From Aquifex sp964425585 (GTDB taxonomy: Bacteria; Aquificota; Aquificia; Aquificales; Aquificaceae), in the NCBI GenBank assembly GCA_964425585.1, contig CAYRMG010000018.1, positions 1-23,466 of the forward strand: a DNA stretch of 23,466 bases, read 5' to 3'. A program made the translations under genes and the position numbers. Under the pieces are notes generated by a model that saw only the letters and a program-made list of their open reading frames with translations, made no database searches and was not told where the DNA came from. This document shows positions 13,276 through 20,897 of the stretch, piece by piece. Position 1 is the first letter of the stretch. Every line of letters begins with the position of its first letter.

Positions 13276-14000
13276 ATAGGTAAACTCCTTCTTACTTCCT
13301 TCAAGTAATCTGGGTCATACTCCGCGCCCAGAATCACATCTCCCTTTTCGGAAAAAGATAGAATCTCGCCCCAGGGGGAGTATATACCCGAGTTTCCTCC
13401 GTATCTTATGCCGAGGTGTTCCCCCCACGTGTCAGAAGCTATTAAGTATGCCTGAAGCTCTATAGCACGCGCCCTTGACAGAATTTTAAAGTGTTCCCTT
13501 CTCGCGTATCCCCACTGAGCGGGAACTAAGACGATGTTAGGCTTTTCCTTCTGTAACTCAAGAATCAGGTCGGTAAATCTGAGTTCAAAGCATATTAATA
13601 TTCCCACTTTCCCGAATTTGGTGTTGAAAACCCTGTTTTCTTCTCCGGGAATAAAGTATTTATCTTCACCGAAAGGTTGAAAAAGCTTTATCTTTGACCT
13701 CTTTCCTACGATTTTGCCGTCCTCAATGAGAAAGGCGGTATTTCTTATTCCATCTTTTACCCTTTCGGGAAGGGTTCCGCATAACGTAAGCGACTTATTT
13801 TTTGAAACTTCCTTAAGAATTTCTAAAATATTTTCGGTTTCTTTTGCATGCTCTTCAATATTTTCATAATCAAATCCCGAATACCACAGTTCGGGAAGAA
13901 GAACGAGTGAGTTTTCCTCTACATTATTGAGGTAATTGAGAACAAGATTAAGGTTCTGGTCGGGAGATTTTTGTCTGAACTGTATCGCGTATAGCTTCAT
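13266..14000 (-). CDS. nitrilase-superfamily carbon-nitrogen hydrolase (omega-amidase-like)
   Basis: A C-N hydrolase of 244 residues with the Glu-Lys-Cys triad: E37 in LLPELWYSGFD, K103 in SKIKLFQPFGED, and C137 in VGILICFELRF. YGGNSGIYSPWGE near residue 210 is also typical. The family cuts amides or nitriles; the closest type by motif is the Nit2/YafV omega-amidase that turns 2-oxoglutaramate or 2-oxosuccinamate into the oxo acid. The substrate cannot be read from sequence. It is the first gene of a possible amidase, FrdB-like, PhnD-like set. No Shine-Dalgarno is seen, and the start lies 16 bases from that of the divergent channel gene. Confidence 0.88.
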   Translation of the reverse strand: MKLYAIQFRQKSPDQNLNLVLNYLNNVEENSLVLLPELWYSGFDYENIEEHAKETENILEILKEVSKNKSLTLCGTLPERVKDGIRNTAFLIEDGKIVGKRSKIKLFQPFGEDKYFIPGEENRVFNTKFGKVGILICFELRFTDLILELQKEKPNIVLVPAQWGYARREHFKILSRARAIELQAYLIASDTWGEHLGIRYGGNSGIYSPWGEILSFSEKGDVILGAEYDPDYLKEVRRSLPIKI

Positions 14001-14016
14001 AGAATATAAATACCAT
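14001..14016. promoter_or_regulatory. 16-bp divergent amidase/channel promoter region
   Basis: Only 16 bases separate the two ATGs. On the + strand TATAAA (14005-14010) is followed by exactly six bases and the channel ATG, so +1 would be the A of ATG. On the minus strand TATTTA (14012-14007) is followed by six bases and the amidase ATG. The two hexamers overlap and neither gene has a Shine-Dalgarno, so both mRNAs would be leaderless. Only one polymerase could occupy the site at a time. Confidence 0.5.
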
Positions 14017-15393
14017 ATGAAAAAAATCCTTTACGAGCTTCTTGAGAACGACAGAAACATTATTTTCTATGTTTACAACACCTTTTCCTTCTCTGTCATA
14101 TTTATATCGGTAATACTAACCATTTACGATGAGATACACGACTTTCACTCAAGTATACATCCCATAGTTGGATTCATTGAATACTTTGCGAGCTCAATAA
14201 TAGCCTTTGAGCTTTTCGGTCGGTTTATAATAGCGGAAAATAAAATTAATTACCTTAAAAATCCTCTTACAATCCTTGATTTTATAGCCATAATTCCCTC
14301 TTTTCAATCATTCAGAATGATAAGATTAATAGTTCTTATAGCGAGAGTTCTTCGGCTTACATACAGATATAGCTTTTTCTTTTTATTCTTTAAAAATATC
14401 CTTAAGGATTTTTCCTATGAATTGATATTTTTAATGGCTATTTTCCTTGTTTTTGTATGTTCCCTTATACTGATAGTTTTTTCCGTTGAGTATCTCGGGG
14501 GAAATCCTAACATAAATAGCTTATACGATGCCCTTTATTACGTAATAATTACCGCAACGACTGTGGGATACGGAGACATAACACCCCTAACTCCGGGGGG
14601 TAGATTTCTTGCCATGGTTCTCGGAATAACAGGTCTTTTTCTATTCTCCTTAATTACCGCAACCTTTAGCACCAGTTTTTTTCACTACGTTAATATGTTA
14701 AAAGCGGGTATGGTTAGTTTCAGGGAGATGAAAAATCACATCGTTATATGCGGATGGAACGAAACGGGTGAAGTAGTTTTAGAAAGCCTAAAACAGTATT
14801 ACGAAGAGAAAGGGGAAAGGATGAAACCCGTTGTGGTTATAACGGAGCAGGAGCTTGAGCCAAGAAGAGAGTTCTATTACAAGAAGGGAGATTACGTAAG
14901 CGAAGAAGTATTGAAAAATGCAGGGGTTGAGAACGCAAGCGTTGTTATAATCCTTGCGGAAAAGGGAGTAAACCTCACCGAGGACTCAATAGATGCAAGA
15001 ACTATACTTTCAGCCATGCTTGTTAGGGACTTAAATCCCCGTGCAACCATAATAGCTGAGATACTTCTTCGTGAAAATGCAAGAACGATAAGGAGAAAGA
15101 AAATAATAGACTATATCGTCGTTGACGGGGAAGTTGTAGGGATAATGATTTCAAATTTCTTGAGGAAGAGGGAAAAGGCGGATGTTCTTGACTTTATAAT
15201 TGAAAAGATTGACTACGAGGAGATTCCCGTAGACGGAAGAAAAACCGTTGAGGAAATTGAGAAAGAAATAGGGGACGGAAAAGTTCTTCTCGGTATAAAA
15301 AGAGGAGACGAAATTATAGTTATGCCGGAAAAGGATTTTGAAACCCTTCCTAATGACAAGTTAATAATTGTAAAGAAAAAGACAAACATATGA
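14017..15393 (+). CDS. voltage-gated-like potassium channel with RCK (TrkA-N/C) domains
   Basis: A 458-residue ion channel. Six membrane helices lie in about 1-230: an S1-S4 domain with LDFIAIIPS as S3 and an Arg-bearing S4 (R100, R103, R110, R113, R117), then the pore loop with the K+ filter TTVGYGD (181-187) and a last helix. From about 240 a cytoplasmic RCK domain begins with HIVICGWNETGEVV, close to the MthK type CGWSES, and a TrkA-C-like part ends the protein. The S4 Arg spacing (3, 7, 3, 4) is irregular, so voltage sensing is uncertain; ligand gating through RCK is likely. ATG 14017 is chosen, as upstream in-frame sequence lies antisense in the amidase gene. It ends 28 bases from convergent guaA. 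Confidence 0.93.
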   Translation: MKKILYELLENDRNIIFYVYNTFSFSVIFISVILTIYDEIHDFHSSIHPIVGFIEYFASSIIAFELFGRFIIAENKINYLKNPLTILDFIAIIPSFQSFRMIRLIVLIARVLRLTYRYSFFFLFFKNILKDFSYELIFLMAIFLVFVCSLILIVFSVEYLGGNPNINSLYDALYYVIITATTVGYGDITPLTPGGRFLAMVLGITGLFLFSLITATFSTSFFHYVNMLKAGMVSFREMKNHIVICGWNETGEVVLESLKQYYEEKGERMKPVVVITEQELEPRREFYYKKGDYVSEEVLKNAGVENASVVIILAEKGVNLTEDSIDARTILSAMLVRDLNPRATIIAEILLRENARTIRRKKIIDYIVVDGEVVGIMISNFLRKREKADVLDFIIEKIDYEEIPVDGRKTVEEIEKEIGDGKVLLGIKRGDEIIVMPEKDFETLPNDKLIIVKKKTNI

Positions 15394-15421
15394 AAAATAA
15401 AATTGCCTTTAAGAAAAACTC

Positions 15422-16954
15422 CTACTCCCATTCAATGGTGGACGGAGGTTTTGAGGAAATATCGTAAACTACCCTGTTTACCCCTTCAACCTCGTTTATT
15501 ATTCTCCTCATGACCCTATCAAGAAAGTCGTAAGGAAGTCTATACCAGTCCGCGGTCATTCCGTCCACGCTTTCAACGGCTCTGAGGGCTACCACCTTTT
15601 CGTATGTTCTTACATCCCCCATAACGCCCACGCTTTTTACAGGAAGCAGAACAGCAAACGCCTGCCATATACGGTCGTATAGCCCTTCCTTTTTAAGCTC
15701 TTCTATGAATATGCGGTCTGCTTTCCTCAGTATCTCCAAATCTTTTTCGTTCACCTCACCTATAATCCTTATTGCCAGGCCGGGCCCGGGAAACGGATGT
15801 CTCTTTAGTATTTCCTCGGGAATTCCGAGAAGTCTTCCTATCTGCCTTACCTCGTCTTTGAAGAGTTCTCTGAAAGGTTCAAGAAGCTTGAGGTTCATCC
15901 TTTCGGGGAGTCCGCCGACGTTGTGATGGGTTTTTATCTTTGCACTCCCCTTTATTCCCGCACTCTCAACAACATCCGGATAAAGGGTTCCCTGAAGGAG
16001 AAACTCGGCTCCTTCAATCTTCTTAGCTTCCCTTTCAAAAACCTCTATGAATGTTCTTCCTATAATTTTTCTCTTTTCTTCGGGAGACACTACGCCTTTC
16101 AATCTCTCCAGAAATAACTTGCTTGCATCAACCACCGTAAGGGGAAGTCCGAGTGACCTTAAATTTTTCTCAACCTCTTCCCTTTCCCCGAGCCTGAGAA
16201 GACCGTGGTCTATGAAAAAACAGTGGAGTCTGTCCCCTATGGCTCTATGGGTAAGAACGGCGGCAACGGTTGAGTCAACACCGCCGGAGAGAGCAGCTAT
16301 AACCTTTGAGTTTCCTACGGCTTTTCTTATCTCTTCTATTTTTTCCTTTATGAAGTCCCCCATCTCCCAGTTTCTTTCCGCCTTGCATACACCGTAAATG
16401 AAGTTTGCGAGCATCTCCTTTCCGTAAACGGTATGGGTAACCTCGGGATGAAACTGAAAGCCGTAAATCTTTTTCTCCCTATGCGCTATAACAGCATAAG
16501 GGGAGTTCTCCGAAACCGCGATAACTTCAAAGCCTTCGGGAAGCTCTGCCACCTTGTCCGCATGGGACATCCATACATCACTTTCTTCGGGAATACCATC
16601 AAATATTACATCTTTTTTAACTATTCTGAGTCTTGCCCTTCCGTATTCTTGCTTTTCCGACCTCACTACTTTTCCGCCGAGCTGGTGCGTGATTACCTGA
16701 AGTCCGTAGCATATGCCGAGAATCGGAACACCGAGCTCGTAAATGTGAGGGGAAGGAAGGGGAGCACCTTCCGCATAGACGGATGCGGGTCCGCCCGAGA
16801 ATATTATTCCGTAAGGTTCTCTCTCTTTAATCTCCTCAAGGGGTGTATCCCAGTGAACGATTTCACTGTAAACGCCGAGTTCTCTTACCCTTCTCGCTAT
16901 TAGTTGAACGTATTGGGAGCCAAAATTAACAACTATAATCGGTCTCTTCCGCAT
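15422..16954 (-). CDS. guaA: GMP synthase (glutamine-hydrolysing)
   Basis: Turns XMP into GMP with ATP and Gln. The N-terminal class I glutamine amidotransferase has the nucleophile Cys82 in GICYGLQ and His169/Glu171 in FQFHPEV. The ATP pyrophosphatase domain has the P-loop SGGVDST (223-229). The C-terminal dimer domain ends with KPPSTIEWE, as in nearly all GuaA. The length of 510 is normal. The ATG lacks a Shine-Dalgarno and is preceded by TATTAT eight bases upstream. It is divergent from folE, which also uses a guanine nucleotide (GTP), and in the same purine pathway as gmk in this window. Confidence 0.98.
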   Translation of the reverse strand: MRKRPIIVVNFGSQYVQLIARRVRELGVYSEIVHWDTPLEEIKEREPYGIIFSGGPASVYAEGAPLPSPHIYELGVPILGICYGLQVITHQLGGKVVRSEKQEYGRARLRIVKKDVIFDGIPEESDVWMSHADKVAELPEGFEVIAVSENSPYAVIAHREKKIYGFQFHPEVTHTVYGKEMLANFIYGVCKAERNWEMGDFIKEKIEEIRKAVGNSKVIAALSGGVDSTVAAVLTHRAIGDRLHCFFIDHGLLRLGEREEVEKNLRSLGLPLTVVDASKLFLERLKGVVSPEEKRKIIGRTFIEVFEREAKKIEGAEFLLQGTLYPDVVESAGIKGSAKIKTHHNVGGLPERMNLKLLEPFRELFKDEVRQIGRLLGIPEEILKRHPFPGPGLAIRIIGEVNEKDLEILRKADRIFIEELKKEGLYDRIWQAFAVLLPVKSVGVMGDVRTYEKVVALRAVESVDGMTADWYRLPYDFLDRVMRRIINEVEGVNRVVYDISSKPPSTIEWE

Positions 16955-17018
16955 AAGATTTAATAATATATGAGCTAAATAATTATCTTATAGGTGCCCG
17001 TCCCGTAAAATCTCTTTT
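16955..17018. promoter_or_regulatory. divergent guaA/folE promoter region
   Basis: In these 64 bases, TATTAT on the minus strand (16968-16963) lies 8 bases before the guaA ATG, and TAAAAT on the + strand (17006-17011) lies 7 bases before the folE ATG. Neither gene has a Shine-Dalgarno. TTATCT (16983-16988) is 17 bases before the folE hexamer as a weak -35. No riboswitch-like fold was noticed; if transcripts are leaderless there would be no room for one. Confidence 0.5.
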
Positions 17019-17573
17019 ATGGCTATAGACAAAGAGAAGATAAAGCAGGCTATTAGGCTTTTCCTTGAGGGTATAGGTGAAGACCCGAACCGCGAAGGTC
17101 TGAGGGAAACTCCCGAAAGGGTCGCACGTATGTGGGAAGAGTTTGAGAGAATGAGAAACTTTGATATGAAACTTTTTGAGGAATTCGGCGGATACAACGA
17201 GATGGTTCTCGTCAAGGATATACGTTTTTACAGCCTCTGTGAGCACCATCTACTTCCGTTTTTCGGTAAAGTTCACATAGCATACATTCCCGATAAAAAG
17301 ATATCGGGATTATCAAAGCTGGTGAGAACGGTAAGGGCTTTTGCCCTAAGGCCGCAAGTTCAGGAAAGGCTCACCGAAGAGATAGCCGATTTCCTTGAAA
17401 AGGAACTTGAACCGAAGGGTGTGGGTGTTGTCATAGAAGCGGAACATCTTTGTATGTCTATGAGGGGTGTTATGTCTCCCGGACATATAACGGTAACCTC
17501 CGCACTAAGGGGTGTATTTCTCAAGGATTTGAGAACAAGGGAAGAGTTTTTAAAGCTTGTGAAGAGAGACTAA
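17019..17573 (+). CDS. folE: GTP cyclohydrolase I (FolE1)
   Basis: Turns GTP into dihydroneopterin triphosphate, the first step to folate (and other pterins). The 184-residue protein has the zinc ligands Cys74 and His77 in SLCEHHLLPF and Cys145 in AEHLCMSMRGV. DPNREGLRETPERVARM (22-38) and GLSKLVRTVRAFALRPQVQERLT (97-119) are family hallmarks, so it is the Zn-dependent type. The ATG has no Shine-Dalgarno. Its TAA and the stop of convergent moxR are one base apart. Confidence 0.97.
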   Translation: MAIDKEKIKQAIRLFLEGIGEDPNREGLRETPERVARMWEEFERMRNFDMKLFEEFGGYNEMVLVKDIRFYSLCEHHLLPFFGKVHIAYIPDKKISGLSKLVRTVRAFALRPQVQERLTEEIADFLEKELEPKGVGVVIEAEHLCMSMRGVMSPGHITVTSALRGVFLKDLRTREEFLKLVKRD

Positions 17574-17574
17574 A

Positions 17575-18477
17575 TTATGGAACTTTAACGGTATTGATAC
17601 ATTCCTCTATGACCCTCTGGGCTTTTGCTCCCTCCCTCAAAATTAATCTATGGGGAACTACGTAAGGTATATTATCAAGAATATCTTCGGGAACAACAAA
17701 ATCCCTATTCCTGATGTATGCTTGTGCACGGGCAACCTGGATAAGGTGAATTAACCCCCGTGTTGATAAACCGAGGAGCACGTCCGGATGATTTCTCAAA
17801 GCGTTTGCAAAATCAACCGCAAACTCAGCAATCTCTTCAGACACATAAACATTTTTCACCTCTTCCATTGCGACTAAAACTTCTTCCGTATCGGATATAG
17901 TTGAAAGCTCTTTTACCTTTTCCATGGGATTTATTCCTTTTACTATCTCAATCTCATACTCCTTAGGCGGATACCCGACGCTCAGTTTCATGGTAAAGCG
18001 GTCAAGCTGTGCCTCGGGAAGGGGGTAAGTTCCATGATGCTCTATAGGGTTCTGAGTTGCTATTACGAAAAAGGGACTCGGGAGTTTATAGGTTTTCCCG
18101 TCAATACTTACCTGCCTTTCCGCCATAGCCTCAAGGAGGGCACTCTGGGTTCTCGGGGTTCCCCTGTTTATTTCATCCGCCAGAACTACGTTATGAAATA
18201 TAGGCCCTTTCTTGAACTCAAACTCCCTCGTTTTAGGATTGTAAATATTCACACCCGTTATATCAGATGGCATGAGGTCATTCGTGAACTGAATGCGGGC
18301 AAAAGAAAGCCCGAGAACCCTGGCAAGGGAAAGGGCAAGTGTTGTTTTTCCCGTTCCGGGAACATCTTCTATTAGGAGATGACCCCCCGAAAGCAGACAC
18401 ACAAGGGCTTTTTCTATGACTTTTTTCTTTCCCTTTAGAACCTTTGAGGCCTCTGAGAGCACACCTTCAATATCCAT
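17575..18477 (-). CDS. MoxR-family AAA+ ATPase
   Basis: A 300-residue AAA+ ATPase of the MoxR class, which are chaperones for metal insertion and complex maturation. Walker A is VPGTGKTT (39-46) and Walker B VVLADEIN (97-104), then NRGTPRTQSALLEAM and the sensor stretch FFVIATQNPIEHHGTYPLPEAQLDRF. A lid domain follows. The ATG at 18477 fits family length; further upstream in-frame codons run into the lon start region. The usual partners (DUF58 and von Willebrand A proteins) are not adjacent: lon is divergent and folE convergent. TAAAAT lies seven bases before the ATG, and there is no Shine-Dalgarno. Confidence 0.93.
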   Translation of the reverse strand: MDIEGVLSEASKVLKGKKKVIEKALVCLLSGGHLLIEDVPGTGKTTLALSLARVLGLSFARIQFTNDLMPSDITGVNIYNPKTREFEFKKGPIFHNVVLADEINRGTPRTQSALLEAMAERQVSIDGKTYKLPSPFFVIATQNPIEHHGTYPLPEAQLDRFTMKLSVGYPPKEYEIEIVKGINPMEKVKELSTISDTEEVLVAMEEVKNVYVSEEIAEFAVDFANALRNHPDVLLGLSTRGLIHLIQVARAQAYIRNRDFVVPEDILDNIPYVVPHRLILREGAKAQRVIEECINTVKVP

Positions 18478-18509
18478 TGATATAATTTTAAAAAGCAAGG
18501 AGGGCAAGC
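18478..18509. promoter_or_regulatory. divergent moxR/lon promoter region and lon ribosome site
   Basis: Overlapping -10-like hexamers: TATAAT on the + strand (18481-18486) for lon and TAAAAT on the minus strand (18490-18485) for moxR. The moxR ATG follows after 7 bases without a Shine-Dalgarno. lon instead has a leader of about 17 bases with AAGGAGGG before its GTG. One strong and one leaderless start thus share 32 bases. No heat-shock operator (CIRCE-like inverted repeat) was seen. Confidence 0.55.
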
Positions 18510-20897
18510 GTGAACGAGTTATACCAAGCACCCCAAACACCCCAAGGGCTTGTTGAATATCCTTTAATGCCCTTAAGGGACATAGTAATCTTTCCTACAA
18601 TGGTTCAACCCCTATTCGTAGGAAGACGTTTTTCCATAAGAGCTATAGAAGAGGCCAATAAAAGGGACAAACTTATATTTCTCGTCTCTCAAAAAGATAA
18701 AGATATAGAGGAGCCGAAAGAAGGGGATATATACAACGTTGGTGTTGTTGCCCACATACTCAGAACTGTCCCCATAGAAGACGGAAGGGTAAAAATCCTG
18801 GTTCAGGGACTAAAAAGGGCTGTTCTGAAAAAACTTGAGTGGAAAGAAGATCACTGGGTTGCAACCGTTGAGGTGGTTGAAGAAAAAGATATCCCCCCTT
18901 CTGAACAAACTATAGAAGATAAGGCATTAATAAAAGCTGTAAAAGAGTCCGTTGATAGACTTGTAAGTCTCGGAAAACAGATAATTCCCGACTTTCTGGT
19001 TCTTATAAAGGAAATAGAAGAACCGGGAAAACTTGCGGATATGGTAGCTTCCATACTGGACATAAAAGCCTCTCAGGCTCAAGAAATCCTTGAAACTTTT
19101 GACCCCAGGGAAAGACTGAAGAAGGTTCATAAATTCCTCCAGGATGAGATAGGGCTTCTTGAGGTAAAGCAGAGAATAAGCGAACTGGCAAGGGAAAAAA
19201 TGGAAAAAGAACAAAGGGAATACTTCCTTCGTCAGCAGCTAAAGGCTATACAGGAGGAACTCGGAGAGGCAGGGGGAATAAAGGCGGAGATAGAGGAGTA
19301 TACGAAAAAGTTTGAGGAAATAAAAGAGTGTCTTCCCGAAGAGGGTATTAAAGAAATAGAAAAGAATATAAAGAGACTTGAAAGGCTTCATCCAGACTCC
19401 GCGGAAGCGGGCGTAATAAGAACCTGGCTTGATTGGGTTCTTGACCTTCCTTGGTGTGAAAGAACAGAGGATAACTACGACCTGGAAAGGGCAAGGGAAA
19501 TTCTGGACAGGGACCACTACAATCTTGAGAAAGTGAAAGACAGGATTATAGAGTATCTCGCCATAAGAAAGCTAACTCAGGGTAAAGAGGCACCAACCCA
19601 GATTCTTGCTTTTGTGGGACCTCCCGGTGTAGGTAAAACATCGCTCGGAAGGTCCATAGCTGAGGCACTCGGAAGGAAGTTTGTAAGGATAGCACTCGGA
19701 GGAATAAGGGACGAAGCGGAAATAAGAGGACACAGAAGAACCTACGTCGGTGCAATGCCCGGAAGAATAATACAGGCAATAAAGCAAGCGGGAACTAAAA
19801 ATCCCGTCATAATGCTTGATGAGATAGATAAACTTGCTATATCCTTCCAGGGAGACCCTGCAGCCGCACTGCTTGAAGTTCTGGACCCTGAACAGAATAA
19901 AAAGTTTACCGACCTTTACATAGGTATTCCCTTTGACCTGTCCGAGGTAATATTTATATGCACAGGAAACAGAGCGGACACCATTCCGACGCCGCTTCTT
20001 GACAGAATGGAGCTAATACTCCTTTCGGGATACTCGGAAGAGGAAAAACTCTTTATAGCCAAAAAGCACTTAATTCCTAAACTCGTTCCCCTGCACGGTC
20101 TGAAACCTGAAGAGGTTGAATTTACCGATGAGGCTATTCTTGAGATAATAAGAGGATACACGAGGGAAGCGGGTGTAAGAAATCTTCAAAGGCAGATTTC
20201 CGCGGTTCTCAGGAAGCTTGCTGTAAAAAAACTCCAAGGAGAGAGCGGGCCATTCAAGATTGATAAAGAGCTCGTGAGAAAGCTTCTGGGTGTTCCGAGA
20301 TACAGACCCGAAAGGGAGAAAAAGCCTCTTGTCGGTGTTGCAACGGGGCTGGCCTGGACCGAGGTGGGCGGGGAAATTATGTTCATAGAAGCTACGAAAA
20401 TGAAAGGAAAGGGTTCACTTGTTCTTACGGGGTCTTTAGGGGATATTATGAAAGAAAGTGCACAGGCAGCCCTTTCCTTTATCCGTTCAAAAGCGGAGGA
20501 GTTCGGAATAGACCCGGACATATTCTCCCAGGTTGACGTTCACGTGCACGTTCCCGAAGGAGCTGTTCCGAAAGACGGTCCATCTGCGGGTGTGGCAATA
20601 GCTACGGCTCTTCTTTCCCTTTTTACGGATATACCTGTAAGAATGGACGTAGCGATGACGGGTGAGATAACACTCAGGGGAAGGGTTTTACCCGTCGGAG
20701 GCCTGAAGGAAAAGATACTTGCGGCGAAGAGGGCGGGAATTTACGAGATTATACTTCCCGCAAAGAACAAAGATGAAGTTCTTGAGGAACTTCCCGATTA
20801 CGTTAGGGAAAAGATGACGCTCCACTTTGTTGAAAACTTAGAGGAGGTGTTTAAGATAGCACTGATAAGGGAACCGAAGCCCATTAAAGAGGCCTGA
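18510..20897 (+). CDS. lon: ATP-dependent protease Lon (LonA)
   Basis: Degrades misfolded and regulatory proteins in the cytoplasm. The N-terminal substrate-binding domain opens with YPLMPLRDIVIFPTMV. A coiled-coil region spans about 215-300. The AAA+ module has Walker A GPPGVGKTS (370-378) and Walker B VIMLDEID (433-440). The protease domain has Ser692 in PKDGPSAGV and Lys735 in GLKEKILAAKRAG, 43 residues apart as in E. coli. Length 795 is typical of LonA; no membrane insert, so not LonB. The start is GTG, supported by AAGGAGGG. The 3' end overlaps by 14 bases the convergent gene at 20884-22365. Confidence 0.98.
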   Translation: MNELYQAPQTPQGLVEYPLMPLRDIVIFPTMVQPLFVGRRFSIRAIEEANKRDKLIFLVSQKDKDIEEPKEGDIYNVGVVAHILRTVPIEDGRVKILVQGLKRAVLKKLEWKEDHWVATVEVVEEKDIPPSEQTIEDKALIKAVKESVDRLVSLGKQIIPDFLVLIKEIEEPGKLADMVASILDIKASQAQEILETFDPRERLKKVHKFLQDEIGLLEVKQRISELAREKMEKEQREYFLRQQLKAIQEELGEAGGIKAEIEEYTKKFEEIKECLPEEGIKEIEKNIKRLERLHPDSAEAGVIRTWLDWVLDLPWCERTEDNYDLERAREILDRDHYNLEKVKDRIIEYLAIRKLTQGKEAPTQILAFVGPPGVGKTSLGRSIAEALGRKFVRIALGGIRDEAEIRGHRRTYVGAMPGRIIQAIKQAGTKNPVIMLDEIDKLAISFQGDPAAALLEVLDPEQNKKFTDLYIGIPFDLSEVIFICTGNRADTIPTPLLDRMELILLSGYSEEEKLFIAKKHLIPKLVPLHGLKPEEVEFTDEAILEIIRGYTREAGVRNLQRQISAVLRKLAVKKLQGESGPFKIDKELVRKLLGVPRYRPEREKKPLVGVATGLAWTEVGGEIMFIEATKMKGKGSLVLTGSLGDIMKESAQAALSFIRSKAEEFGIDPDIFSQVDVHVHVPEGAVPKDGPSAGVAIATALLSLFTDIPVRMDVAMTGEITLRGRVLPVGGLKEKILAAKRAGIYEIILPAKNKDEVLEELPDYVREKMTLHFVENLEEVFKIALIREPKPIKEA

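Noticed and set aside
13936..14016. Longer K+ channel starting within the amidase gene
   Set aside because: The added residues are antisense to the amidase N-terminus, and the ATG at 14017 has a well placed -10 hexamer.
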